A stretch of DNA of 64,000 nt, taken from NCBI RefSeq assembly GCF_013181195.1, contig NZ_SMZP01000009.1:1-64000 (forward strand), written 5' to 3'. Shown piece after piece: positions 13,780 through 23,405 of this stretch. Source of the DNA: Caulobacter sp. RHG1. Its GTDB lineage: Bacteria; Pseudomonadota; Alphaproteobacteria; Caulobacterales; Caulobacteraceae. Within the stretch, counting starts at the first letter, position 1, and each line of letters opens with the position of its first letter. The position numbers and the translations under genes are program-made. Under the pieces are notes generated by a model. The model made no database searches. It was given only the letters and a program-made list of their open reading frames with translations, and had not been told where the DNA came from.

Positions 13780-15891
13780 ATGCGCAGCCTTTTGCTATAC
13801 GGCGTTGCGGCCGTCGCTCTTTGTCCGGCCATGGCTTTCGCCGCCGACGCGGGCCAAGCCGACGCCAGCCAAAATGAAGTCGACGCCCTGGTCGTGACGA
13901 CGCGGGTCAACAACAAGGTCGCCGTCGGCAAGTCCGACGCCCTGCTGATCGAGACCCCTCAATCGGTCTCGGTCGTCGACGCCTCGTTCATCGAGACCAT
14001 CAACACCAAGACCATCAGCGAAAGCTTGGGCTACACGCCTGGCCTGATCACGCAGTCGGCTAGCTTCGCGCGCGCTGCAGACAACGTCTATCTGCGTGGC
14101 TTCGCCGTGAACACGGCCGATGGCAGCATTCTTCTCGACGGCCTCAAGCCTCAGTCCTCGACGTACGGCGGCGGCATCGAGCCCTATGCGCTGGAACGTC
14201 TGGAGGTGCTACGCGGCGCCACTTCGGTGCTCTACGGCCAGCTCGGCCCGGGCGGCGTCATCAACGGAGTCAGCAAGCGGCCCTCCTTCTCGAAGTTCGG
14301 TGAGGTGCGCGCCCAGTACGGTAGCTTCAACCGCAAGGAACTGGCCGCCGACTACACCGGGCCGCTCTCCGACACGGTCGCCTTCCGCATCACCGGCCTG
14401 ATCCGCGATTCAGACACCGACGTCGACTACATCAAGGATGACAAGCGCTTCCTGGCGTCTGCCGTGACCTGGAATCCGGGCGACGCGACCTCTCTGACGC
14501 TGCTGGGCAGCTATCAGGAGATCAACATGAACTTCGCCGCGCCGCTCAGCGTGCAACTGGTCACGGGCGCTGGCCTCCCGCGCGGTCCCATCGCCCGCGA
14601 CCTTTTCGTGGGCGAGCCGGGCTTTGACCACTACGACGCCAAGCAGTGGACTTTCGGCTATCGCGCCAGCCACCGCTTCTCGGATGCGCTCAGCGTCGAG
14701 CACGCGCTGCGCTACTACGAGGGCAAGCTTGATTGGGATTATCTGCAGGTCGGCGCGGTCACGGCGGCCGGTGATCTGGCCCGCACGGTCAGCTATCGCC
14801 GCGAAAAGACCTCGGCGCTCTCGACCGACACCCGGGTCAAGTACGACCTGACCATCGGTCGTCTCAAGCATGAACTGCTGGGCGGCCTGGACGTCTATGT
14901 GCCGGTTTTCCGGAACGACCGCTTCCAGAACGGCTCGGTGACGCCGATCAACATCTACAATCCCGTCTATGGCGCCGTACCCGTCGTCGACATGCGCCAG
15001 AGCCGCAATCGCGGCACCGACGTGCGCGGTCGCCAGGTCGGCCTGTACTTCCAGGATCAGGTGCATATCGACGACAAGTGGATCGTCGTGCTGGGCGGCC
15101 GCCAGGACTGGAGCCGCAACCGCACGGGCATTCGCGCCACGAATGCCGAGGTCGAGCAGAAGGACGACGCGTTCACCTGGCGCGCCGGTCTGGTCTACAA
15201 GGCCGACAGCGGCTTGGCGCCGTATGCCAGCTATTCGCAGTCGTTCGCGCCGCAGATCGGGACGGACTTCAACGGCGCCGCTTTCGTGCCTAGCCAGGGC
15301 GAGCAGTTCGAGGCCGGGGTTCGCTATCAAAAGCCAGGCTCCAAGCTGCTGCTCAGCGCGGCGGTCTATCAGCTGACCCAGACCAACGTCCTGACCACCG
15401 ACACGACGCCTGGCCGCCCTGCCGGCTTCAGCGTCCAGACCGGTGAAGTGCGGGTTCGCGGCGTCGAGGCCGAGGCCCAGGCCCAGGTCGCGCCGGGCTT
15501 GAACCTGTTGCTGGCCTATGCCTGGTTCGATCCCGAGATCACCAAGTCGAACATCGCCGCCGAACTGGGGCAGCGTCCGACCTTCGTGCCCAAGCAGACC
15601 CTCTCGGTGTTCGCCGACTACAAGTTGGCGTCGATCGGTCTGCCTGACGTGAAGCTGGGTCTCGGCGCGCGCTACACGGGCTCCAGCAACATCATCGGCG
15701 CCACCTTCGACAACAAGGACTACACCTTGGTCGACGGCCTGATCGAATGGTCGCCGGGGCCCTGGCGCGTGGCGTTCAACGCGCGGAACCTGCTGGACAA
15801 GAAGTACGCGGGCTGTCTGTCGGCCGGCGTCAACGCGTGCCGCTATGGCGATCCTCAGCAGTTCGCTCTGACGGTCGGCTACCGCTACTAG
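13780..15891 (+). CDS. TonB-dependent siderophore receptor (paralogue of the receptor at 38508-40613)
   Basis: A 703-residue outer-membrane receptor. ATG 13780 has GGAGA six bases upstream and begins a signal peptide (LLYGVAAVALCPAMAFA); an upstream in-frame start at 13630 is not supported. The plug domain includes ETPQSVSVVD, YLRGF and LEVLRGATSVLYGQ followed by GPGGVIN, the ferric-siderophore (FhuA/FhuE-like) pattern, and it ends with the barrel-closing GYRY. There is no N-terminal STN signalling domain. Over the plug it is about nine-tenths identical by eye to the receptor at 38508-40613. Unlike that one, it has no reductase-like neighbour. The ligand is unknown. Confidence 0.93.
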   Translation: MRSLLLYGVAAVALCPAMAFAADAGQADASQNEVDALVVTTRVNNKVAVGKSDALLIETPQSVSVVDASFIETINTKTISESLGYTPGLITQSASFARAADNVYLRGFAVNTADGSILLDGLKPQSSTYGGGIEPYALERLEVLRGATSVLYGQLGPGGVINGVSKRPSFSKFGEVRAQYGSFNRKELAADYTGPLSDTVAFRITGLIRDSDTDVDYIKDDKRFLASAVTWNPGDATSLTLLGSYQEINMNFAAPLSVQLVTGAGLPRGPIARDLFVGEPGFDHYDAKQWTFGYRASHRFSDALSVEHALRYYEGKLDWDYLQVGAVTAAGDLARTVSYRREKTSALSTDTRVKYDLTIGRLKHELLGGLDVYVPVFRNDRFQNGSVTPINIYNPVYGAVPVVDMRQSRNRGTDVRGRQVGLYFQDQVHIDDKWIVVLGGRQDWSRNRTGIRATNAEVEQKDDAFTWRAGLVYKADSGLAPYASYSQSFAPQIGTDFNGAAFVPSQGEQFEAGVRYQKPGSKLLLSAAVYQLTQTNVLTTDTTPGRPAGFSVQTGEVRVRGVEAEAQAQVAPGLNLLLAYAWFDPEITKSNIAAELGQRPTFVPKQTLSVFADYKLASIGLPDVKLGLGARYTGSSNIIGATFDNKDYTLVDGLIEWSPGPWRVAFNARNLLDKKYAGCLSAGVNACRYGDPQQFALTVGYRY

Positions 15892-15897
15892 CCTATC

Positions 15898-15932
15898 CGA
15901 CCAACCGGCCGTCGAGCGCGGTCGGTTGGTCG
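15898..15932 (+). terminator. Hairpin after the siderophore receptor
   Basis: Perfect ten-base arms CGACCAACCG and CGGTTGGTCG with a 15-base loop, starting 7 bp after the stop codon. There is no T-run, so it is a candidate transcript end only. Confidence 0.5.
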
Positions 15933-16059
15933 AAAGCGCCGTGGGACCTTTCGTGGCCCGGCGCCATGAGCGCGCATTATTCGGCCCTCGCCTTGAGGGC
16001 GGCAAGGCTTCCCGGACGGGGCTGGCGATGGTGGTCCCGTCAACTCAGAGGGTCGCCCG

Positions 16060-17070
16060 TTGCCTGCTTCCGTTCCGCCTCGCCTGTCGATGCTGCTCAC
16101 CATCGAGCGCTGGCCGCTGACCACCCCGTTCCGCATCACGGGCTATACCTTCCATGATCTCGAAGTCGTCGTCGTCACTCTGAGCGACGGCGAGCACGTG
16201 GGGCGCGGCGAGGCGACCGGCGTCTATTATCTGGACGACATGCCTGCAGGCGTCGTCTCGCGCCTGGAGAGCCTGCGGTCCACGATCGAGGCAGGGCTGG
16301 ATCGTGAGATGCTGTCGCACCTCCTGCCGGCGGGCGCCGCGCGCAACGCCATCGACTGCGCCCTGTGGGATCTGGAAGCCAAGCGCGCCGGCGTTCCGGT
16401 CTGGCGCCTGGCGGGGCTGGAGCCGCCGCGCAAGCTGCTGACGACCTACACGATCGGCATCGACGCGCCGGAGGTCATGGCGCAGCAGGCGGTTACGTTC
16501 TCGCAGGCGCGCGCGCTCAAGTTGAAGCTGACGGGTGATGGCCAGGACGCCGAGCGCGTCGCGGCGGTGCGAGGGGCGCGGCCGGATGTCTGGCTGGCCG
16601 TGGACGCCAACCAGGGCTTCACACCGACAAGCCTCGCGGCCTTGACCCCGGCCTTGGTGGCCGCTCGCGTCGAACTTCTGGAGCAACCTTTCCCCCGGGG
16701 GCAAGACGCCCTGCTGGATGGACTTTGCTCGACGATCCCTGTCGCAGCCGACGAGAGCGTCCAGCATACGGGTGATGTCGCCGCGATGGCGGGGCGGGCC
16801 CATGTGATCAACATCAAGCTCGACAAGTGCGGGGGCCTGACCGAGGGCCTGGCCATGGCGGCCGAGGCCCGGCGGCTCGGCTTCCAGATCATGGTCGGCA
16901 ACATGCTGGGCACGGGTCTGGGCATGGCGCCGGCCTTCGTGCTGGGCCAGCTGTGCGACGTCGTCGATCTGGACGGTCCGCTGCTGCTGGCGGCCGATCG
17001 CGCGGATAGCGCGATCTATGAGGACGGGTACCTGACCTGTCCGCCGACCCTGTGGGGCTCGCCCGTATGA
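16060..17070 (+). CDS. Enolase-superfamily dipeptide epimerase (MR/MLE, L-Ala-D/L-Glu epimerase type)
   Basis: A 336-residue muconate-lactonising/mandelate-racemase-family enzyme. The N-terminal capping domain is followed by the barrel with the expected ends: KLKLTGDG (first catalytic Lys), VDANQG (metal Asp), LEQPF (metal Glu), AADES (metal Asp) and NIKLDKCGGL (second catalytic Lys). The two-lysine pattern means 1,1-proton transfer, i.e. epimerisation. Start: a TTG at 16060 is chosen because AGAGGG sits 7 nt upstream, while ATG 16090 has no ribosome site. It overlaps the POT transporter by an ATGA. With a peptide transporter and a beta-lactamase-fold hydrolase in the same operon, cell-wall-type dipeptides are the likely substrates; N-acyl amino-acid racemisation is the alternative. 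Confidence 0.88.
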   Translation: MPASVPPRLSMLLTIERWPLTTPFRITGYTFHDLEVVVVTLSDGEHVGRGEATGVYYLDDMPAGVVSRLESLRSTIEAGLDREMLSHLLPAGAARNAIDCALWDLEAKRAGVPVWRLAGLEPPRKLLTTYTIGIDAPEVMAQQAVTFSQARALKLKLTGDGQDAERVAAVRGARPDVWLAVDANQGFTPTSLAALTPALVAARVELLEQPFPRGQDALLDGLCSTIPVAADESVQHTGDVAAMAGRAHVINIKLDKCGGLTEGLAMAAEARRLGFQIMVGNMLGTGLGMAPAFVLGQLCDVVDLDGPLLLAADRADSAIYEDGYLTCPPTLWGSPV

Positions 17071-18374
17071 GGGCGTCGGAGAAGACCTGGTTTGGTCAGC
17101 CGCGCGGCCTGACCATTCTGTTCCTGACCGAGACCTGGGAGAAGTTCTCGTTCTACGGAATGCGTGCGCTGCTGGTCTATTACATGACCCGCCAGCTGAT
17201 GATGGAGCAGCAACACGCTTCGCTGGTCTACGGGCTCTACACGGCCTTCATCTATCTGACGCCGGTCTTGGGCGGTGTAATTGCCGACCGCTGGCTGGGG
17301 CGGCGCAAGGCCGTGATCATCGGCGGTTCGATCATGGCCCTGGGTCATTTCATGATGGCCTTCGAGGGCCTGTTCTATCCGGCGCTCGGCGTGATCGCCC
17401 TGGGCAACGGCCTCTTCCTGCCAAGCCTGCCTGGCCAAATCGGCAGCCTGTTCGCGGCCGACGATCCTAGGCGGGGCTCGGCCTACAACGTCTACTATGT
17501 CGGCATCAATCTTGGAGCATTCCTTGCCCCGCTGATCTGCGGCGCGCTGGGCGAGATCTATGGCTGGCACTGGGGCTTTGGCGCAGCGGGCGTGGGCATG
17601 CTGGTCGGGCTTTGCATCTATCTCGCGGGCCAGCGCTATCTGCCGCAGGAGACCTTGCGCGAAGCGGATCGCACGCCAACCACGGCGGCGTCTGCCGAGC
17701 AGGGTCTGAAGCAAAGATTCCTGCTGCTGGCCGGCGTCGGCCTCGCCGTCGTGGTGTTCCGCATCGCCTATGAGCAGACCGGCAACACCCTGGCGCTGTG
17801 GATCAACACCAGCGTCGATCGTCGTCTGGCCGGTGACTGGTCGATCCCCGCCACCTGGTTCCAGTCGCTCAACCCCATGCTGGTGTTTCTGCTGACGCCG
17901 CCCTTGGTGGCGTTCTGGATCCGAGCTGCTCGGCGAGGCCGCGAGCCGTCGCCTCTGCGCAAGATGGCGTCTGGGGCGTGCGTGGTCGCCATCGCCTATC
18001 TGATGCTGGCGGCCTTGAGCGTCTGGGCCGATGGCGCGGGCGCGCAGGTCAGCTGGATGTGGCTGGCCCTGTTCTTCTTCGTGTTCACCGCAGGCGAACT
18101 CTACATCCTGCCGGTGGGGCTGGGCCTGTTCGGCAGAATGGCGCCGCCCCGGATGGCCGCCACCCTGATCGCCGCCTGGTTCTCGGCCGCGTTCGCCGGG
18201 AACTTGCTTGCCGGCGTAGCCGGCACGGCTTGGGCGCGGATCAGCCATGGCCAGTTCTTCGCCCTGATGGCGGGCGCGACGCTCGTGGCCGGCGGGCTGC
18301 TGCTCCTTCTGGATCGACCGATGCGACGCCTCGACCCGTCCTTAACCCAAGCCCCTGCGGAGACTCGTCCATGA
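17067..18374 (+). CDS. POT/PTR2-family proton-coupled peptide transporter
   Basis: A 435-residue inner-membrane MFS transporter with about twelve hydrophobic segments. The first helix carries the POT signature ETWEKFSFYGMRALLVYY (ExxERFxYY variant), followed by GGVIADRWLGRRK in the loop after TM2 and the family's NVYYVGINLG-type motif. It imports di- and tripeptides with protons. Start and stop both overlap neighbours by ATGA, so it is translationally coupled to the epimerase before it and the serine hydrolase after it. Confidence 0.92.
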   Translation: MRASEKTWFGQPRGLTILFLTETWEKFSFYGMRALLVYYMTRQLMMEQQHASLVYGLYTAFIYLTPVLGGVIADRWLGRRKAVIIGGSIMALGHFMMAFEGLFYPALGVIALGNGLFLPSLPGQIGSLFAADDPRRGSAYNVYYVGINLGAFLAPLICGALGEIYGWHWGFGAAGVGMLVGLCIYLAGQRYLPQETLREADRTPTTAASAEQGLKQRFLLLAGVGLAVVVFRIAYEQTGNTLALWINTSVDRRLAGDWSIPATWFQSLNPMLVFLLTPPLVAFWIRAARRGREPSPLRKMASGACVVAIAYLMLAALSVWADGAGAQVSWMWLALFFFVFTAGELYILPVGLGLFGRMAPPRMAATLIAAWFSAAFAGNLLAGVAGTAWARISHGQFFALMAGATLVAGGLLLLLDRPMRRLDPSLTQAPAETRP

Positions 18375-19954
18375 CCTTAGCGCCGCTCTTACGCGGGGCC
18401 GCTTCGGCGCTCGCCTTGACCCTGGCGATGGCGGGAGCGGCTCTGGCCGACCCGCCTGCGGGCTTCGACGCGCGCGCCAAGGCGGTGCTGCGCGCCTCAG
18501 GCACGCCGGGCATGTCGATCGCCATTGTCGAGGGCGGCAAGACGACACTGCTGCAAGGCTATGGCGTACGGCGACTGGACCGCCCGGACACCGTGGGCGC
18601 CGACACGATCTTTCCGATCGCGTCGGTCAGCAAGGCGTTCACCGCGGCCGCCCTGGCCATCCTCGTCGATGAAGGAAAGCTGGCCTGGGACGACAAGGTG
18701 ATCGATCGCCTGCCGGGCTTCCAGATGTACGATCCCTGGGTGTCGCGCGAGATCACGGTGCGCGACCTGCTTGTCCATCGCAGCGGCCTAGGCCTGGGCG
18801 CCGGCGATCTGCTGTTCTGGCCCCGGTCCACGCGCAGCCGGGCCGATACCGTTCAGGCGCTCAGGCATCTGAAGCCCGCAACCAGTTTCCGCAGCGGCTA
18901 TGCCTATGACAACGTTCTGTACATCACGGCGGGCCAGCTGATCGAGGCGGTCAGCGGCCAGACCTGGGAGGCCTTCGTGCGCGATCGAATCCTGGCGCCG
19001 TCCGGCATGAAGACCGCCGTTACCGAGCCTTCCGGACGCTTCGCCAACCCCGATCGGGCGACGCCGCACGCCAGGCTGGACGGCGCCATCCGCGGTCTCG
19101 GGCGCATGGAAGCGCTGGACGAAAAGGATGTGCTCAGCGCCAACGCCGCGCCGGCGGGCGGGGTGGTGGCCAGCGCTCGGGACATGAGCCGGTGGATCGC
19201 CCTGCAGTTGGCGGGCGGCGCGCTGCCGGGCGGTGAAAGGCGCCTGTTCAGCACCCAGGCCTCGCAGCAGATGTGGACGCCCCAGACCCTGATGCCGCGC
19301 GAACCCAGAAGCGCGCCGGCTGGCGCGGTTCCGTTGTTCTCGACCTATGCGCTGGGCTGGAAGGTGATCGACTACAAGAGCCAGCGGGTTGTCTGGCACA
19401 CCGGCGGCATCATGGGCTTCCGGTCGATCGCCGTGTTGCTTCCGGACAAGGACGTCGGCTTTTCCATCCTCACCAATGCCGAGGACACCGCGCTGATCAT
19501 GGGGCTGATGTACGAGTTGCTCGACCACTATATCGATCCCGTTGGCGGCAAGACGGACTGGCCCGCGGCGTGGTCGGCGTTGACCTCGGCGAAGGCTCAG
19601 GCCGCGGCGAAGATCGTCGCTCAAGGGCGGCCGGATGGCGCCAGAGCGCCGCTACCGGCAAGAGCCTATGTCGGGGCCTACAGCGATCCATGGTTCGGGC
19701 GGATCACCATCACCGAGCGTGGCGGCCGCTTGATGATCGATTTTCCGCAGAATCCGGGCATGTCGGGAGAACTCGAACCCTGGTCGCGAGACACCTTCCG
19801 GACGGCTTGGATCGACAAGAGCTTCGAGCCCGCACTTGTCAGCTTTGCGTTTGGTGCGGACGGCAAGGTGGCGCGCATCACGCTGAAGGCGGCCTCGCCG
19901 CGGGCCGATTTCAGCTATGACTATCAGGACCTGGACTTCACGCCTGCACCTTGA
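18371..19954 (+). CDS. Exported serine hydrolase, class C beta-lactamase / DD-peptidase fold
   Basis: A 527-residue protein with a signal peptide (ALALTLAMAGAALA). Active-site motifs: S85-V-S-K88 (SxxK), Y179-D-N (YxN) and HTGG in place of KTG. A C-terminal beta domain (about residues 420-527) resembles DUF3471. Such proteins are D-aminopeptidases, esterases or DD-peptidases rather than resistance enzymes. ATG 18371 overlaps the transporter stop; the same frame is open further upstream, but only inside the transporter gene. In this operon it probably trims peptides containing D-residues in the periplasm before import. Confidence 0.88.
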   Translation: MTLAPLLRGAASALALTLAMAGAALADPPAGFDARAKAVLRASGTPGMSIAIVEGGKTTLLQGYGVRRLDRPDTVGADTIFPIASVSKAFTAAALAILVDEGKLAWDDKVIDRLPGFQMYDPWVSREITVRDLLVHRSGLGLGAGDLLFWPRSTRSRADTVQALRHLKPATSFRSGYAYDNVLYITAGQLIEAVSGQTWEAFVRDRILAPSGMKTAVTEPSGRFANPDRATPHARLDGAIRGLGRMEALDEKDVLSANAAPAGGVVASARDMSRWIALQLAGGALPGGERRLFSTQASQQMWTPQTLMPREPRSAPAGAVPLFSTYALGWKVIDYKSQRVVWHTGGIMGFRSIAVLLPDKDVGFSILTNAEDTALIMGLMYELLDHYIDPVGGKTDWPAAWSALTSAKAQAAAKIVAQGRPDGARAPLPARAYVGAYSDPWFGRITITERGGRLMIDFPQNPGMSGELEPWSRDTFRTAWIDKSFEPALVSFAFGADGKVARITLKAASPRADFSYDYQDLDFTPAP

Positions 19955-19960
19955 ACCAGG

Positions 19961-19977
19961 CCGTCTTCGGACGGTTT
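19961..19977 (+). terminator. Weak UUCG hairpin after the epimerase operon
   Basis: CCGTC-TTCG-GACGG followed by only three T residues, seven bases past the stop. The stable tetraloop suggests a transcript end, but the stem is short. Confidence 0.4.
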
Positions 19978-20111
19978 CAGACCAGATTGGGCGTTCGCCT
20001 ATCGTTGTTCGAAAGAAGATTTCTTCGCTGATCCTCGGCCTGGAAGCCATCCGTGCGCGGGCGCCCGACTATCGTGGGTGACCCGCGAGCGGTTGGAGCG
20101 AAAGACCAGGC

Positions 20112-23100
20112 ATGACCCTTGTTTCCATCCGTCCCCCGCGGCGCAAAACGAAGAGCTTGGTGGCCGCATCATTGCTGGCGTTGCTGACCGCCACGTCCGC
20201 GGGCGCTCAACAGCCCTGGGATACGACGGCGCCGCGCGGCGCGGTGAGGGAGCTGGATTTCACCGTCTCCGAGGGGACCGGGATGTCGGTGGACATCTCG
20301 CCTGACGGTCAGTGGCTGCTGTTCGACCTGCTGGCCCACGTCTACCGCGTGCCGATCGCAGGGGGCGCAGCGCAGGTCCTGTCCCAGGACAGCGGCGTCG
20401 CGCTCAACTACCACCCGCGCTATGCGCCGGACGGCAAGTCGATCGTCTTCATCTCCGACCGGGGAGGACAGGCCAATCTCTGGGTGATGGATGCCGACGG
20501 CGGCGCACCGCGCCCGCTCCTGGAGAGCTCGGACAGCACCTTCACCGAGCCCACCTGGAGCGCGGACGGCCAGGCGGTGTTCGCCGTCCGACAATATCCG
20601 CATGCCTTGGGGACTTGGACGCGGACCAATCGAATCTGGCGCGTTCCCATCAACGGCGATCCGCCCAAGGAACTGCTGGGGACGGACAGCGACCTGGTGT
20701 TTGCGCCCACCGCCTCGCCGGACGGCCGATACCTCTATTATCACCGTAGCTCCGCGCCGGTGACCGCCGATGGCTATTTCAAGACGGCGACCGACCACCA
20801 GATCCGGCGGTTGGACCTGCAGAGCGGCCGCGACGAGCCCTTCGATGAAAGCGCTCAGCGGCGCTATTATCACCGCGAGCCCTTCTCGGACTTCGCACCG
20901 CGTCTCTCTCCGGACGGCAAGGTCATGGCCTTTGAGCGTCGCATCCCCGGAGGCGTGACCGAGCACGGCGGGGTCAAGCTAGATCAGCAAACCGGGCTTT
21001 GGTTGAGAAACCTGGCGACCGGCGAAGAGACGCTGGCCATCGACCGCCTGGCGCCCGACCAGCTGGAAACCCACACGCTGTATCAGATCAGGCTGGCGCC
21101 CGGTTACGCCTGGGCCAAGGACGCCGCCTCGATCGTCTATTCCGAAGGCGGCAAGCTGAGACGCGCCTGGCTTGGCGATGGGCGGGTGGAGACCATTCCG
21201 TTTACAGCTCAGGTGAAGCGGACGATCTCCGAAAGGGTCAAGCCGCAGCTTCGCATCTCTGACGGACCGCTACAGGTGCGGTCGCCGCGCTGGCCATCCT
21301 GGTCGCCCGACGGCAGTTCGGTGGTGTTCGAGGCCGCCGGCAGCCTGTGGCGCAAGAACGCTGGTGACGCCACGTCCAGCCGATGGGGCAAGCCCGACGC
21401 GCGGTTCGGCGCACAGTCGGTCGAGCTGTCGCCCGCCTGGTCCCCCGATGGCCGCTGGATCGCGTTCACGACCTGGAGCGACGAGATCGGGGGCCATGTC
21501 TGGAAGGCTCCGGCGGCCGGCGGACGTCCGATCCAGCTGACCTCGCTTGCAGGCGAGTACCTCAATCCATCCTGGAGCCCGGATGGGCGGGCCATCGTCG
21601 TCGCCAAAGGGACCGGCGCGGGCCTGCGAGGCGAAGGCGTCGGTGTCGGGGGCTGGAATGACCTGATCGTTTTGCCAGCCATAGGGGGCGAGGCGCGCAG
21701 CCTGGTCCGGGTCACGACTGATGATGGGTTCTCACGACCAACCTTCGGCCAGGACGGGCGGGTCTATTTCACGGCGCGCGCCGACGCGTCAGACAGGGTG
21801 ATCGACCGCAGGACTGGCGCGGTGCTGCGGTCGGTTTCGGCCTCGGGCGGCGACGCCAGCACCCATGCCGGCCTTCCGGGCGGAACCAAGGCGGTGATCT
21901 CGCCGGATGGCCGCCGTCTGGCTTTCGAGGCCGGCGAGAACATGTTCGTAGCCGAGCTGGATCTGAAAGCGACGACCCCGCCCTACGTCGCCGCCAATGA
22001 TAGTCGCAGCACGACGCGTCGCCTGACCTCGAAGGGCGGCGGCTTCGCCACTTGGACCGGGGCTGGCAAGCTCGCCTATCTCCAGGGACCGGCGCTGAAA
22101 CGGTTCGATCCTGCTTCGGGCCAGACCGACAGCCAGGCGATCGGCCTGGAGATCGACCGGGATCCGCCCAAGGGTGACATCGCGCTGACCAATGCGCGCA
22201 TCCTGACGATGGATGGCCGCAAGGTGATCGAGAACGGCGCGATCCTGGTGCGTGGCCAGCGCATCGTCGCGGTCGGCGACGTCCCTCTGGCCGGCGTGTC
22301 AAAGGTGATCGACTTGAAGGGCAAGACGGTCATGCCCGGCCTGATCGACGTCCACGCCCATCATATCAGCGGCTACGACCACGAGATCATTCCGCAGCAT
22401 CGAGCGCGGTCGGCCAACTATCTCGCTTATGGCGTCACGACCGTCTTCGACCCGGCCGCGCCTTCATTCTCGGTGTTCTCCGTCGCCGAGCAGACTGCGG
22501 CCGGCAAGCTTCTGGGGCCCCGACTGTTCAGCACGGGCACGCCCATGTACGGGGCCGGCGCGCTGGTGTTGAAGGACGAGGCGTTCGCAGACGATACGGC
22601 TGCCCGGCTTGCCGGGATCGGCGCGATCGGACTGAAGCAATACTACCAGCCGCGTCGCTCGCAGCGGCAGTGGGCCACCCAGGCCGCGCGCGATCACGGT
22701 GGGCTGCTGGTCACGGGCGAGGGCATGGACCTGGCCTATGACCTGGGCATGATCATGGACGGCCAGACGGCCTGGGAGCATCCGCTGCTCGACCTTCCGC
22801 TGTACGACGACGTGGTGCAGTTCGTGGCGCGCTCGGGCACGCAGTACAATCCCGAATTGATCACGCCAGGGCAGGGGCTGTACCTGATCGAGTACTTTAT
22901 GGCGGAGGCGGATCTGTCCTCGGACCGCAAGCAGCAGCTGTGGGTGCCGTGGAAGGACCTTTATCGCAAGGGCAACTTCACGCGCCGCCCGCTGTCGCAA
23001 TATTCGGCGATCCTGTCCGTCCAGGGCGTCAAGGACATCGTCCGCGCGGGCGGCAAGGTCGGCGTCGGCGGTCATGGCCAAGATCAGGGCCTGGGGACGC

Positions 23101-23405
23101 ATCGGGAAATCTGGACGTTCGGTCAGGCGCTGACGCCGATCGAGGCGCTGGAGGCCGCGACGATCGTCAATGCGCGCTATCTGGGCTTCGAGCGTGATCT
23201 CGGCTCGATCACGCCAGGCAAGATCGCCGACCTGCTGATCCTGGACGCCGATCCGCTGAGCAACCTGCGCAACACCCTGTCCGTGCGCCAAGTGATGACC
23301 GGTGGGCGCCTCTATGACGCCGAGACGCTGGATCAAGTCTGGCCCAAGGCGCAGCCCTATGGTCCTCGGCGGTGGATGATAGCGCCTTCACACCTGAAGA
23401 AATGA
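20112..23405 (+). CDS. Exported TolB-like propeller fused to a metal-dependent amidohydrolase
   Basis: A 1,097-residue protein with a signal peptide (SLVAASLLALLTATSAGA). Residues about 35-680 are beta-propeller with many PD40 motifs (SPDGQW, APDGKS, SPDGRY, SPDGSS). Residues about 690-1,090 are an amidohydrolase of the imidazolonepropionase-like subgroup: LKGKTVMPGLIDVHAHH gives the HxH metal pair (H748, H750), GGHGQDQG carries a later histidine, and the domain ends with ITPGKIADLLILD. Bacterial relatives are dipeptidases or N-acyl-amino-acid hydrolases. No operon partner is obvious, although both neighbours concern peptides. Confidence 0.88.
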   Translation: MTLVSIRPPRRKTKSLVAASLLALLTATSAGAQQPWDTTAPRGAVRELDFTVSEGTGMSVDISPDGQWLLFDLLAHVYRVPIAGGAAQVLSQDSGVALNYHPRYAPDGKSIVFISDRGGQANLWVMDADGGAPRPLLESSDSTFTEPTWSADGQAVFAVRQYPHALGTWTRTNRIWRVPINGDPPKELLGTDSDLVFAPTASPDGRYLYYHRSSAPVTADGYFKTATDHQIRRLDLQSGRDEPFDESAQRRYYHREPFSDFAPRLSPDGKVMAFERRIPGGVTEHGGVKLDQQTGLWLRNLATGEETLAIDRLAPDQLETHTLYQIRLAPGYAWAKDAASIVYSEGGKLRRAWLGDGRVETIPFTAQVKRTISERVKPQLRISDGPLQVRSPRWPSWSPDGSSVVFEAAGSLWRKNAGDATSSRWGKPDARFGAQSVELSPAWSPDGRWIAFTTWSDEIGGHVWKAPAAGGRPIQLTSLAGEYLNPSWSPDGRAIVVAKGTGAGLRGEGVGVGGWNDLIVLPAIGGEARSLVRVTTDDGFSRPTFGQDGRVYFTARADASDRVIDRRTGAVLRSVSASGGDASTHAGLPGGTKAVISPDGRRLAFEAGENMFVAELDLKATTPPYVAANDSRSTTRRLTSKGGGFATWTGAGKLAYLQGPALKRFDPASGQTDSQAIGLEIDRDPPKGDIALTNARILTMDGRKVIENGAILVRGQRIVAVGDVPLAGVSKVIDLKGKTVMPGLIDVHAHHISGYDHEIIPQHRARSANYLAYGVTTVFDPAAPSFSVFSVAEQTAAGKLLGPRLFSTGTPMYGAGALVLKDEAFADDTAARLAGIGAIGLKQYYQPRRSQRQWATQAARDHGGLLVTGEGMDLAYDLGMIMDGQTAWEHPLLDLPLYDDVVQFVARSGTQYNPELITPGQGLYLIEYFMAEADLSSDRKQQLWVPWKDLYRKGNFTRRPLSQYSAILSVQGVKDIVRAGGKVGVGGHGQDQGLGTHREIWTFGQALTPIEALEAATIVNARYLGFERDLGSITPGKIADLLILDADPLSNLRNTLSVRQVMTGGRLYDAETLDQVWPKAQPYGPRRWMIAPSHLKK

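Noticed and set aside
17978..18370. N-terminal extension of the serine hydrolase inside the transporter gene
   Set aside because: Arg/Gly-rich shadow of the transporter; ATG 18371 gives an ATGA overlap and an immediate signal peptide.
18371..19954. Beta-lactamase resistance gene
   Set aside because: The SxxK/YxN fold is present, but length, the extra C-terminal domain and operon context fit a peptidase or esterase; nothing indicates antibiotic resistance.
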